Of a stretch of 64,000 bases of DNA, positions 33,849 to 42,198 are shown in pieces. The DNA comes from Vulcanimicrobiota bacterium (GTDB lineage Bacteria > Vulcanimicrobiota > Vulcanimicrobiia > Vulcanimicrobiales > Vulcanimicrobiaceae): contig PMOS01000025.1 in the NCBI GenBank assembly GCA_003161435.1, positions 47,013 to 111,012 on the forward strand, written 5' to 3'. The position numbers and the translations under genes were made by a program. Numbering within the stretch: position 1 is the first letter of the stretch; every line of letters starts with the position of its first letter. The notes under the pieces are model-generated. The model had not been told where the DNA came from, searched no databases, and saw only the letters and a list, made by a program, of their open reading frames with translations.

Positions 33849-34949
33849 TTACTTCTTCGAGAGGCTGGCGAGGTATGCGACGAGGTTGGCGATGTCCGGG
33901 TTCGACAGGCCGTTCACCTGCGCGCTGGGCATCGTGCCGATGTCACCGCTGTATCCGTCGTGGATGATCTTGGCGGCGTCCTGCGGGGTCGGGGCCGCGC
34001 CGTCGACGAGCTTGGGATGCGCCGGGTCGTTGAAGATCTGGCCGAGCCCCGGACCGACGATCTTCTGCGAGAACGGTCCGACGGAATGGCACACGCTGCA
34101 CTTCTGACCGAACAGCGCCTGGCCGGCGGAAACCGTTCCGGCGGAGAGGGGGATGCCGCCGCCGCCGCCGGCGTGTTGGCCGCCCTGCTGCGCGAACCAC
34201 TTGTCGAAATCTTGCTGGCTCTGCACGATCAGCGTCCCCTTCATCCCGCCGTGCGCGACGCCGCAGAACTCGCTGCAGATGATGCGGTAGGTACCGATCC
34301 GGGTCGGCGTGATGCGGATCGTGTTGACCAGCCCCGGAACCATGTCGGCCTTCTGGCGGAACTCGGGGATCCAGAAGCCGTGGATGACGTCGGTCGAGCG
34401 CGACGTCACGTGGATCGTCGTCGGCGTGCCGACCGGCAGGTGCAGCTCGCTGGTCGGCGTCGTCAGCTTCGGATAGCGGAACTGAAAGCCGAACTGATAC
34501 CCGATCGCCTCGACGGTCAGCACGTCGCCCGCGGTATTCTGCAGATCGGCCCAGATCTTCACCGAGTAGATCGATAGGATCACGACCAGGATCGTCGGGA
34601 TTGCCGTCCACCAGAACTCGAGTACCGGCGCGTCGTGGATCTGGACCCCGATCGAGTTCGGCGGCGCGCCTTTGGGCGCGCGAAAAACGATCGCGAAGTA
34701 GATCGTGTAGATCGTCACAACGTTGAAGATGACCGCACCGGTCGCGCCGAGGAACCGGAACAGCGCGTCGACGGAGTCGGCCGGGCCGCCGGCCTGAACC
34801 AGACCGATCGGCAGCGGGCTGGTCTCGACGAGGTAGACCATGACCGCCGAAACCACGACGATGAGGGCCGTGATGGGCCAGAAACCCGGGCCGAGGTTGG
34901 TCTTGGGCTTGACGACGCGCTGTGCCAACTGATCCTCTCTGAACGGCAT
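33849..34949 (-). CDS. ctaC: Cytochrome c oxidase subunit II with fused cytochrome c domain
   Basis: A 366-residue subunit: two membrane helices (WPITALIVVVSAVMVYLVET; GAVIFNVVTIYTIYFAIVF), a periplasmic cupredoxin with the CuA site CSEFCGVAHGGMKG, and a C-terminal c-type heme domain with CSVCH and MPSAQVNG providing the Met ligand. Such caa3-type fusion lets the enzyme accept electrons directly from a quinol:cytochrome c reductase or another carrier. A Gly-rich linker (residues near 260) joins the domains. It heads the cox operon; about 170 bases without a gene lie upstream, where the promoter must be, but I see no clear -35/-10 pair. Confidence 0.95.
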   Translation of the reverse strand: MPFREDQLAQRVVKPKTNLGPGFWPITALIVVVSAVMVYLVETSPLPIGLVQAGGPADSVDALFRFLGATGAVIFNVVTIYTIYFAIVFRAPKGAPPNSIGVQIHDAPVLEFWWTAIPTILVVILSIYSVKIWADLQNTAGDVLTVEAIGYQFGFQFRYPKLTTPTSELHLPVGTPTTIHVTSRSTDVIHGFWIPEFRQKADMVPGLVNTIRITPTRIGTYRIICSEFCGVAHGGMKGTLIVQSQQDFDKWFAQQGGQHAGGGGGIPLSAGTVSAGQALFGQKCSVCHSVGPFSQKIVGPGLGQIFNDPAHPKLVDGAAPTPQDAAKIIHDGYSGDIGTMPSAQVNGLSNPDIANLVAYLASLSKK

Positions 34950-35119
34950 ACCCCGTCGAGCACGCCGCGACTCCGACGTCCGGTTCTTGGGGGAGTCTCG
35001 GCGACTTCCTACTATATGCCGCTTCCGGCACGCCGCGGCGCGGACTTCTCTCGGGTACGCGCTCGCTCGGCCGGCGACACGACGGTCAGGGCGTTCCTTC
35101 CGGATCGTCCGGCGGGTCG

Positions 35120-35824
35120 CTACCCGGCGCGCGGTGTCGCGCCGGCGAAGCGTCGCACGAGGACGTCCACGTTGGTGATCGCGGTGCCGACCACGACGGC
35201 GGCGGCGCCCGCGCCGAAGGCCGCGCGCACATCTTCAGCCGACGCGACGCCACCTTCGCAGACGGCAAATGCGCCGCTCGCGGCGCATGCGCGCACCAAA
35301 TCGATCGCGGGCAGCACCGTGCGGCGAGTCTGGTCGGTGTAGCCGCACAGCGTTGTCGCAACGATCTCGGCACCCGCCGCGGCCGCGCAGCGCACGTCGT
35401 CCGCCGTCGCGCAATCGGCCATCGCGACGGCGCCGCGCGCGTGGATCGCGGCGACGACCATGGCGACGTCGCGCCCGTCGGGCCGCGGCCGCGCGGTCGC
35501 GTCGAAAGCGACGATCGTCGCTCCGGCCGCCGCGACCTCGGCGATCTCGCGCTCGCCAGCCGTGATGTACGGTTCGTAGCCTGCATACGACCGCTTGACG
35601 ATTCCGACGATCGGTACGGTCGTCGCGCGCCGAACCGCGGCGATGCGCGTCAGTCCCTCGACGCGCAGGCCGACCGCACCGTTCGCGACGGCCGTCCGGC
35701 CGAGCAGCGCGATCGTCTCGGGCGTGTTGAGCGGCGAGCCCGCCTCGGCTTGGACCGAAACGATAAGCCCGCCGCGCAACGCGTCGAGCACGGCGTGGGC
35801 GCCGGAGCCGGCGCGCTCGGTCAT
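35120..35824 (-). CDS. nanE: N-acetylmannosamine-6-phosphate 2-epimerase
   Basis: TIM-barrel epimerase of 234 residues that interconverts ManNAc-6-P and GlcNAc-6-P. Family signatures: GGLIVSVQAEAGSPLNTPE, VPIVGIVKRSYAGYEPYIT with the catalytic Lys, AMADCATADD, VATTLCGYTDQTR and VCEGGVASAEDV, VVVGTAITNVD. The ATG overlaps the kinase stop by 4 bases. It is the last gene of an amino-sugar operon, downstream of a GlcNAc kinase. No sialic acid lyase is nearby, so the source may be wall-derived ManNAc. Confidence 0.92.
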   Translation of the reverse strand: MTERAGSGAHAVLDALRGGLIVSVQAEAGSPLNTPETIALLGRTAVANGAVGLRVEGLTRIAAVRRATTVPIVGIVKRSYAGYEPYITAGEREIAEVAAAGATIVAFDATARPRPDGRDVAMVVAAIHARGAVAMADCATADDVRCAAAAGAEIVATTLCGYTDQTRRTVLPAIDLVRACAASGAFAVCEGGVASAEDVRAAFGAGAAAVVVGTAITNVDVLVRRFAGATPRAG

Positions 35825-36756
35825 CGCTCGACGACGCGTTCGGGGACCGGCAGCTCGGCGTCGGCGAATGCGAGCAGCGCGGCGCCGATCGCAGGCTCGT
35901 AGCGCGGCGTCACCGCCAGCGCGTTCGGCGCCAGCGCGCCCAAGCGCTCGCGTGTGCGCGCGAGGAATGCCTCGTTGAGAAACGCGCCGCCCGTGAAGGC
36001 GACCGGGACGGGTCGCTCGCTCCAGTTCAGCCGAGCGATCGCAACCGTCGCCAGTGCCGCGAGCGCGGAGGCGGCTTGGGCGACGATCGCCGACGCGTCG
36101 GGGTTGCCCAGCCGCGCGGCATCGAGGACGACCCGCGCGAACGAGGCCAGCTCGCCGCGCGGTATCCGCCCCAGCAGCGCCGCCGTCGCGAGCTCGCGCA
36201 AGTCGTTGCGATCGAAGTAGGCCAGCGCGGCGTCGCCGAGCGGGCTGCGTTGCGCGCGGTCGTCTTCGGCCATCGCGTGAGCGAGCGCATCGCGGGCGAT
36301 CGCGAACGCGCTGCCCTCGTCGCCGAACAGATAACCCCACCCGCCGACGCGGACCGAAGCGCGATCGACGTCCTCGCCGTACGCGACCGAACCCGTGCCG
36401 CCGATGACGACGATCGCCGGCCGCGCCTGCACGGCACCCGCCAGCGCGATCGGAGCGTCGTGCTGCAACCGCACGACGCGCGCGGCAAACGCGGGTCGCA
36501 CCCCGTCGAACTCGTCGTCGTAGCCGGACAACCCGACATGCACGGCCTCGAACGTCGTCTCGCGCGGCAACGCGGCCGCGTCGAGTGCGCGCATCAGCGC
36601 GGTCGTGCACGCGTCGGCGCATTTTCGCGAGCCGACCGGCTCGTCGACGTGATCGGCCGGTCCGGCGTTGCCGCGTCCGCGCACGATGCCGGCTTCGTCG
36701 ACCACGACGGCGGTCGTCGACGTTTGGCCGCCGTCGATCCCGGCGACGAGACGCAT
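35821..36756 (-). CDS. N-acetylglucosamine kinase-like protein (BadF/BadG family)
   Basis: Actin-fold sugar kinase of 311 residues of the BadF/BadG/BcrA/BcrD family, which contains bacterial and eukaryotic GlcNAc kinases. Phosphate-binding loop: GIDGGQTSTTAVVVDEAG; second phosphate site: VVIGGTGSVAYG; then GGWGYLFGDEGSAFAIARDA; C-terminal adenosine motif AFTGGAFLNEAF. It probably phosphorylates GlcNAc or ManNAc at O6, giving the substrate for NanE. The ATG shares one base with the stop of the HExxH gene upstream (a GTG three bases earlier is an alternative start). Confidence 0.88.
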   Translation of the reverse strand: MRLVAGIDGGQTSTTAVVVDEAGIVRGRGNAGPADHVDEPVGSRKCADACTTALMRALDAAALPRETTFEAVHVGLSGYDDEFDGVRPAFAARVVRLQHDAPIALAGAVQARPAIVVIGGTGSVAYGEDVDRASVRVGGWGYLFGDEGSAFAIARDALAHAMAEDDRAQRSPLGDAALAYFDRNDLRELATAALLGRIPRGELASFARVVLDAARLGNPDASAIVAQAASALAALATVAIARLNWSERPVPVAFTGGAFLNEAFLARTRERLGALAPNALAVTPRYEPAIGAALLAFADAELPVPERVVER

Positions 36757-37037
36757 CACGGCGGTCCGGCCAGAGCGAGGGCGAAGTCATCCGCCGCGCG
36801 CTCGCGGTCGACGCGGCTGCGCAGCCTCGGAATCTCGCCGATCGCCTCGCGGTGGTGGTACAGCTCGTGCGCGATCGCATGCTCGATCGCGACGTGCGGC
36901 AGCTCGCGCCGGTTGACGCGGATCGTCGGCCCGTCCGGATCGTACTCGGCGATCAAGCGGGTCGAGCCCCAATCGCCCAGGTCCGCCAACTCGACGCGCA
37001 CGCCATATGCCGCCGCGATCGCGCGCACGCCGCGCAT
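36756..37037 (-). CDS. Small HExxH protein, putative metallopeptidase
   Basis: A 93-residue protein with the zinc motif in EHAIAHELYHHREAIG and a C-terminal ERAADDFALAL that could supply the third ligand, an arrangement like ImmA/IrrE or gluzincin-type minimal proteases. The N-terminal part VRVELADLGDWGSTRLIAEY and TIRVNRREL is a small beta sheet, also as in that group. It lies between an FAD oxidoreductase and GlcNAc kinase in one operon, overlapping the kinase by one base. It has no DNA-binding domain. Substrate unknown. Confidence 0.75.
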   Translation of the reverse strand: MRGVRAIAAAYGVRVELADLGDWGSTRLIAEYDPDGPTIRVNRRELPHVAIEHAIAHELYHHREAIGEIPRLRSRVDRERAADDFALALAGPP

Positions 37038-37042
37038 CGCGC

Positions 37043-38404
37043 TCAGGACACGCTCGCTTCGGCGCGGCGCAGATCGACGCCGTCGCGGATCAGCCGCTCG
37101 CGCAGCAGGTGCGGGTCGAGCGCGCGCGGCGTCACGCGCTCGCGCAACGAGAGCGCGGCGGCGGTGCCCGCGGCCTGGCCGAGCGTCATCACCGTAGGCG
37201 TCAACCGCGTCGACGCCAGCGCTTCATGGGTCGTCGAGATGCAGCGCCCGGCGACCAGCAGATCGTCGACGAGTAGCGGGACCAGGCAGCGATAGGGGAT
37301 CTCGTACGACCTGCCGGGTGGGAGCCGGCGGGTCGATGTCCCGCTCCCGCTGGGGTTGTGGATGTCGATCGGGTACGCGCTGCGCGCGACGGCGTCGTCG
37401 AAGGCGCGCGCGGCGAGCACGTCGTCGGCGGTGAGGGTGTACTCGCCGACGATGCGGCGCGACTCCCGCACGCCGATCTGCGTCGCCGTCGCCGCGATGC
37501 GCGCCCGCGCGAATCCCGGTACGTCGCGCCGGAAGAACTCGAGCAGCTGCATGACCTGCGCGCGCGCCTCGACTTCGGCGCGAGTGAGATCGTCGGGGTC
37601 GAGCGGATCGACGCCGACGACGCGCGACATGTTCACCGTCACCTCGTCGGCGTACGGCGTCGCGAAGAACGAGACGAGCTCGCGCGGGACGTTGACCGCG
37701 CCCCGGGCGCGCGCGGCGTCCCACAGCTCGTACAGGCCCGCGACCGCGGTCAACGACTCCGGCGTGCGCTCGTGCGTCTTGAGCGAGCTGCGCATTTGAT
37801 CCGGCCGCTGGCGCACGTACGTCGAGAGCGCCGCGAGGTCGACGTGCGAGAGGCGAAACATCAGCGAAGCCGGCTGAACGCGGCCCCGCTCGTCGCCTTG
37901 CTGGGTCGGTACGCCGGCGCTCGCGGCGACGTAGGCATCGGCGGTCGCGTCGATCGTGCGGCGCGCGCTGACTTCGACGATCCCGCCGACCGTCGCGAAG
38001 CGCGACGCAGTAACGTGGCCATCGGCAACCGTCGCGTCGAGAAACCAGGCGTGCAGCAACAGCCCGACGCCGCTCTCGCCCATCATCTCGAACAGCAGCG
38101 CCTTGTGGATCTCCGGGTCGAACGGCGTGATCGTCGGGACGTAGTCCGACGCGTCGTGCAAGTGTCCCGGCGAGCCGCCGCGCGCGACGAGTCGCTCGAC
38201 CATCTCCTGCGCGATCCCGCCGACGATGCGGTCGTCGCCCGAATGGAACGTCATCCACGGCCCGACCATCGACGCCGTCGCGGTCCCGCCCAAGAAGCCG
38301 TAGCGCTCGACCAGCAGCACCCGGGCCCCGTTGCGCGCCGCAGCGAGGGCCGCCGCGCAGCCTGCGTTTCCGCCGCCGACCACCAGGACGTCGTAGTCGC
38401 GCAT
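37043..38404 (-). CDS. FAD-dependent oxidoreductase (FAD_oxidored family)
   Basis: A 453-residue flavoprotein of the FAD_oxidored type. N-terminal dinucleotide motif: DVLVVGGGNAGCAAALAAAR with VLLVERYGFLGGTAT, and the C-terminal FAD loop LLVAGRCISTTHEALASTR. Members of this group often accompany carbohydrate catabolism genes, and this one heads an operon with a GlcNAc kinase and NanE. The substrate is not known; oxidation of an amino sugar or related compound is a reasonable guess. The operon start faces the hipBA promoter, with about 110 AT-rich bases between. Confidence 0.88.
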   Translation of the reverse strand: MRDYDVLVVGGGNAGCAAALAAARNGARVLLVERYGFLGGTATASMVGPWMTFHSGDDRIVGGIAQEMVERLVARGGSPGHLHDASDYVPTITPFDPEIHKALLFEMMGESGVGLLLHAWFLDATVADGHVTASRFATVGGIVEVSARRTIDATADAYVAASAGVPTQQGDERGRVQPASLMFRLSHVDLAALSTYVRQRPDQMRSSLKTHERTPESLTAVAGLYELWDAARARGAVNVPRELVSFFATPYADEVTVNMSRVVGVDPLDPDDLTRAEVEARAQVMQLLEFFRRDVPGFARARIAATATQIGVRESRRIVGEYTLTADDVLAARAFDDAVARSAYPIDIHNPSGSGTSTRRLPPGRSYEIPYRCLVPLLVDDLLVAGRCISTTHEALASTRLTPTVMTLGQAAGTAAALSLRERVTPRALDPHLLRERLIRDGVDLRRAEASVS

Positions 38405-38498
38405 CGCCCCGAGCCTTCGCGGCTTGCCCCCCGTTCCACCGCCCGAGCAGGACGGGTGCGGAGCCTAAGCTATTAAAGTATATGGCATAAGCCGTTAT

Positions 38499-38571
38499 TG
38501 GCAGATAATATCTAAATGGTATTTGACTTTTTAGTTATTTTAGTGTATATCTTGTATGTGGCAGATACTAT
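38499..38571 (+). promoter_or_regulatory. Repeat operators of hipBA
   Basis: TGGCAGATAATAT (38499-38511) and TGGCAGATACTAT (38559-38571) are direct repeats with one mismatch, 60 bp apart, about six helical turns. The first copy contains the palindrome AGATAATATCT (38503-38513). They flank the promoter, so they are likely binding sites for the HipB-like antitoxin. Confidence 0.6.
38523..38551 (+). promoter_or_regulatory. Sigma-70-type promoter of hipBA
   Basis: TTGACT (38523-38528), 17-base spacer, TATATC (38546-38551). Transcription would begin about 38558, at the GTG proposed as the hipB start, so the message may be leaderless. The region is much richer in A+T than its surroundings. Confidence 0.6.
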
Positions 38572-38836
38572 ATTGCCTATCCTTAAAGAACGTCGTCTGG
38601 CTCTGGGACTTACTCAAGCCGAGGTAGCCAAGCGAGCCGGTCTGTCTCAAACGCATTATTCAAAAATCGAGCACGGCAAAATCGACCCGCGCCTCAACAC
38701 CTTGCAAGACGTCGCGCGGGCTTTGTCCGCCGAGCTCATCGTCATACCACGCGAACTCCTAACGACCGTAAATTCTTTGGCGAGCCGAGGCCCTTCAGCC
38801 GACAAAAAGCCGCTGTTTCTTGCGGAACCGGACTAA
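38558..38836 (+). CDS. hipB: HipB-like antitoxin (XRE family)
   Basis: Helix-turn-helix protein of 92 residues. The domain reads ILKERRLALGLTQAEVAKRA, then LSQTHYSKIEHGKIDPRLNT and LQDVARAL, a standard XRE fold. The C-terminal tail is basic. An ATG 42 bases upstream (38516) lies within the promoter and would add a hydrophobic MVFDFLVILVYILY stretch, unlikely for a repressor, so I take GTG 38558 although no ribosome site is visible (leaderless start). The stop codon overlaps the toxin ATG by one base. It should repress its own operon through the repeats at 38499 and 38559. Confidence 0.85.
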   Translation: MADTILPILKERRLALGLTQAEVAKRAGLSQTHYSKIEHGKIDPRLNTLQDVARALSAELIVIPRELLTTVNSLASRGPSADKKPLFLAEPD

Positions 38837-40119
38837 TGCAACACGCCCTCGACATCTTCATCAGTGAACACCGGGTCGGGACGATAACAAACCTCGGCAG
38901 CGACCATAATGCGTTCGTTTTCGATCCTACATATGTTGCCGATCGTAACCGCCCGATCGTCAGCCTGGGCTTCCTTGACGCAGATCAGGAACTTCTGGAA
39001 CCCGGGCGCCCCCCACAGGTTCGACTGCTTCCGTTCTTCGCGAATCTTCTACCCGAAGGACACCTTCGGAAATACTTAGCGCAACGAGCGCACGTTAATC
39101 AAAAGCGAGACTTCCCGCTCCTCTGGCTTCTCGGTGGAGATCTTCCGGGCGCCGTCGTCGCGCGACATCCCGATGGCACGACCGTGCCACCGGCCGACGA
39201 TGACGAGGTCGTTGCACAGGAAATCGAGGATGATCCAAGTGTCCTAAAATTCTCCTTGGCCGGCGTTCAGCTGAAGTTCAGCGCGATTCGCGACTCAGAA
39301 GGCGGGCTGACGATCCCAGTCCACGGTCGCGGCGGTACGTGGATTGCCAAGCTACCATCGTCGACGTATCCACTCGTTCCGGAGAATGAGTACACAATGT
39401 TGACGTTTGCGCGACGTGTAGCCATCGACGTCCCCGCAATCGGCCTCATCGATTCCTCTGAGATCGCCAACGTTCCACCTGAAGTGCGAACCGATCTCGG
39501 CCAGGCGATGTACATCAAGCGATTCGACCGCGACGGCGATCGCCGGATTCACATTGAGGACTTTGCGCAAATCTTCCGCCAGTATCCAGCCGATAAGTAC
39601 AAGAACGTCAGCTATGCAAATATGTTGAGCGGCATTTGGCAGACAATGGGCCAGGATGAAACGGCGGAGTTTGTTCGGCGGCTCGTGTTCTCGATGGCAA
39701 TCGGCAACGCCGACATGCACTTGAAAAATTGGAGTGTCATCTATAGGGACGGGCGGACGCCGACACTGGCGCCCGCCTACGACTACGTCTCGACGATTGT
39801 CTATATCCCCGACGACAAGCTCGCTCTAACGATCGCGCGCACCAAGGAATGGCGACAGATCTCCGAAGAGCGTCTTGAGCGCTTTGCGCGCCGGGCTTCC
39901 GTCCCCCGCGGTATCGTACTCGAGGCAGCGCGTGAAATGGTGGATCGCGTCCGAACCGAGCTGCCGCATTTGAACGACGCTGAGCTGGTACCAAGGCGGT
40001 TTGTCGACATGATCGAAGCACACATAGCGCAGATTCCGCTCTTCTCGCGCCGGGCGATTGTTACCGGTTTAGAAACCGTGAACGAACCACCCCCTTCTGC
40101 ACCGGTCGAGATCTCGTGA
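38836..40119 (+). CDS. hipA: HipA-like serine/threonine kinase toxin
   Basis: Toxin kinase of 427 residues. The N-terminal HipA domain (about residues 1-110) precedes the kinase fold. The flexible Gly-rich loop is SLAGVQLKFSA (residues 140-150), the catalytic loop GNADMHLKN (290-298, Asp293), and the metal-binding region APAYDYVST (Asp316). HipA of E. coli phosphorylates glutamyl-tRNA synthetase and causes persistence; the target here is not known. Codon use is less GC-biased than the flanking genes, supporting acquisition by transfer. A hairpin terminator follows directly. Confidence 0.92.
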   Translation: MQHALDIFISEHRVGTITNLGSDHNAFVFDPTYVADRNRPIVSLGFLDADQELLEPGRPPQVRLLPFFANLLPEGHLRKYLAQRAHVNQKRDFPLLWLLGGDLPGAVVARHPDGTTVPPADDDEVVAQEIEDDPSVLKFSLAGVQLKFSAIRDSEGGLTIPVHGRGGTWIAKLPSSTYPLVPENEYTMLTFARRVAIDVPAIGLIDSSEIANVPPEVRTDLGQAMYIKRFDRDGDRRIHIEDFAQIFRQYPADKYKNVSYANMLSGIWQTMGQDETAEFVRRLVFSMAIGNADMHLKNWSVIYRDGRTPTLAPAYDYVSTIVYIPDDKLALTIARTKEWRQISEERLERFARRASVPRGIVLEAAREMVDRVRTELPHLNDAELVPRRFVDMIEAHIAQIPLFSRRAIVTGLETVNEPPPSAPVEIS

Positions 40120-40121
40120 AC

Positions 40122-40148
40122 GCGAGCGCCTGCGCTACGCTCGCTTTT
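40122..40148 (+). terminator. Terminator of hipBA
   Basis: GCGAGCG (40122-40128) pairs with CGCTCGC (40138-40144), followed by TTTT. It begins two bases after the hipA stop and overlaps the last codons of the antisense hydantoinase-like gene. Confidence 0.7.
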
Positions 40149-42198
40149 GCACGACGAGGAGCACGATTCTCTCGTCGTCGTCGATGCCGGCGAGCTCCTC
40201 GCGCAACAGGCCGGCGATCTGCTCCGCTTCCGCCATACCGGCGAACTCACTGATACGGCCGGCGCGAAGCAGAAAGACGTCCGGTAGGCTGCGGCCGACG
40301 TCGCCGAAGGTCGTGTGATCGTCGATCGCTTTCGCGAGGCAACGGTCGATGCCGGCTACCGTCGTCGCGAAGGCGAACGCACCCGGTAATACCAGTCGTA
40401 CGATGCCGCGCGCGTCGACGACCGCGCTCTCGCGGGCCGACGCGACGACGATCAGGCCATCCGTGCTCGCGATGACGCGCACGTTCTCGGCCCCGGCGCG
40501 CAGATGCGTTGCGGCGACGGCGAGCTGAGCGGCCTGGTCGGCGACGACCGGCAGTTGCGCGCCTTCGACCAGTGCGGTTGCTCCCGAGGCGGTCGCGCGC
40601 ACGCGATTGCGCGCCGTGTCGACCTCGATCACGACTTCGACGCGATCGGGCGCCGCACCCGAGGCGACCGCGGCGTCGATCGCTTCGCGGCGAATGCGGG
40701 CCAAGTCACCGGGCGACGGATCGACGATCATCCGCTCGACGACGTCGCGGACGAGCGCCAGCGCGACACCGAGCGGGGAGATTACCTGCGCGTCGCGCGC
40801 GATGCGATGGGCGAATCCAAGCCGCTGCGCCGCGAACGGCACGAGCGCGGCCGCGCCACCGCCCCCGCCGACGAGGACGACGGTCGTGCGATCGAGTCCG
40901 TAGTCGGCGATGAGCTGGTCCAGCGTCGCGCGCAAGCGTTCGGTCGCGCGCTCGAGGATTGCGCGCGCAACGCCGTCGGCGTCCAACCCCAATTCGATCC
41001 CGACGCGTTCGCACGCCAGGCGAGCCGCAGCGGCGTCACCGGCGGCGAACGCATCCGCGGGAACGACGCCGAGCGCGTTGGCGGCGCAGGTCGGCGTTAT
41101 CGCGATGCGCTCTCCGCCCACCCCGATCAGCGCGGCGACGCCGGCCGACAGATCGACGCGAGCGCCGTCTATGGCCGACTCGTCGGTGAACGCCGCATAG
41201 CGATACCCTGCGATGTGCGCCGAGCGCGGGCCGACGTCGACGATGCGGCCGTTCGCGATGCGCGCCAGCGAGCCGCCCGCAACCGCAATGGTGCGCACGT
41301 CCAACGTGCGCAGCAGCGTGCGATGTCCGCCGATGCGCGCGGGACGCATCTGCGGTTGGCCGCGCCGGATCACCGAGCAGTCGGCGCTCGTCCCGCCGAC
41401 TTCGATGAAGATCCCGTCGGTGACGTTCTCGTGGAACAGCGCGCCGGCGATCCCCGCTGCCGGTCCGGAGAGCATCGTCAGGATCGGGCGGCGCTCGACC
41501 TCGGCCACGTCCATCACGCCGCCGTCGCTGCGCATGATCATCAACGGCGCGGGGATGCGCGCGCCGGCGACGGCGCGGGCTGTGACGCGTGAGGTGCGCA
41601 GCATGCGCGGCAGGATCGCCGCGTTGAGCGCCGCCGTGCGCGTGCGCGCGCGCAAGCCGTACTGCGTCGACACCTCGGCGCCGCTCGTCGCCGCGAGCCC
41701 GGAGGCGCGCGCGGAGGCGACCAGCGCCGCTTCGCGCTGCGGACGGTCGACCGCAAAGGGTTCGCTCACGGCGACCGATTCGATCCCGGCCGCGCGCAGC
41801 GCGTCGAGCACGCCCGGATCGCGCCCGTCGAACCACGCGGGCGCGAACCGAATCCCTTCGGCCAGTGCGAACGGCGCGAAGCGCGCAAAGGCGCGCGCGA
41901 TGGGACCGCCGAGCGTGACCACACCGACCTTGGCGACGTCGCCTTCGAGCAATGCGTTGGTGGCCTGCGTCGTCGAGTGCGCGATGAACGCGATCGACGC
42001 CGGATCGATCGCGCTCTCGACCAGCAGCCGCTCGAGTCCGGCGACGATCCCCGCCGCGACGCCGTCGGCGTGATCGTGCGTGGTCGGAACCTTGACCGAC
42101 GCGACCATGATGCGCGTCCGCGCATCGACCGCAACGACGTCGGTGAACGTCCCGCCGACGTCGATCCCGATCCGCAGGCGTGCGGAAGAGCCGTTCAA
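40135..42198 (-). CDS. Hydantoinase/oxoprolinase subunit A-like protein
   Basis: A 687-residue ATP-dependent amidohydrolase-like protein of the HyuA/OplA family. Signatures: RIGIDVGGTFTDVVAVD (phosphate loop), AHSTTQATNALLEGD, the central TMLSGPAAGIAGAL, EVGGTSADCSVIRRG, and the C-terminal VVLVGGGGGAAALVPFAA. Classical enzymes need a B subunit, but no hyuB-like gene is adjacent. The start appears to be TTG at 42198, overlapping the stop of the Uma2 gene (TTGA); no better in-frame start is seen. Hydrolysis of 5-oxoproline or a hydantoin is possible but not proven. Confidence 0.85.
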   Translation of the reverse strand: MNGSSARLRIGIDVGGTFTDVVAVDARTRIMVASVKVPTTHDHADGVAAGIVAGLERLLVESAIDPASIAFIAHSTTQATNALLEGDVAKVGVVTLGGPIARAFARFAPFALAEGIRFAPAWFDGRDPGVLDALRAAGIESVAVSEPFAVDRPQREAALVASARASGLAATSGAEVSTQYGLRARTRTAALNAAILPRMLRTSRVTARAVAGARIPAPLMIMRSDGGVMDVAEVERRPILTMLSGPAAGIAGALFHENVTDGIFIEVGGTSADCSVIRRGQPQMRPARIGGHRTLLRTLDVRTIAVAGGSLARIANGRIVDVGPRSAHIAGYRYAAFTDESAIDGARVDLSAGVAALIGVGGERIAITPTCAANALGVVPADAFAAGDAAAARLACERVGIELGLDADGVARAILERATERLRATLDQLIADYGLDRTTVVLVGGGGGAAALVPFAAQRLGFAHRIARDAQVISPLGVALALVRDVVERMIVDPSPGDLARIRREAIDAAVASGAAPDRVEVVIEVDTARNRVRATASGATALVEGAQLPVVADQAAQLAVAATHLRAGAENVRVIASTDGLIVVASARESAVVDARGIVRLVLPGAFAFATTVAGIDRCLAKAIDDHTTFGDVGRSLPDVFLLRAGRISEFAGMAEAEQIAGLLREELAGIDDDERIVLLVVQKRA

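Noticed and set aside
34950..35119. Promoter of the cox operon
   Set aside because: An ACTATA sequence (35011-35016; TATAGT on the minus strand) was noticed, but no -35 element lies at a suitable distance, so I do not call it.
35825..36880. Upstream extension of the nanE frame as one long protein
   Set aside because: The N-terminal part is an Arg-rich shadow of the GlcNAc kinase gene in another frame; the ATG at 35824 gives a normal NanE.
38516..38557. ATG start for hipB with a hydrophobic N-terminal extension
   Set aside because: It lies inside the predicted promoter and would give a membrane-like leader unsuited to an XRE repressor.
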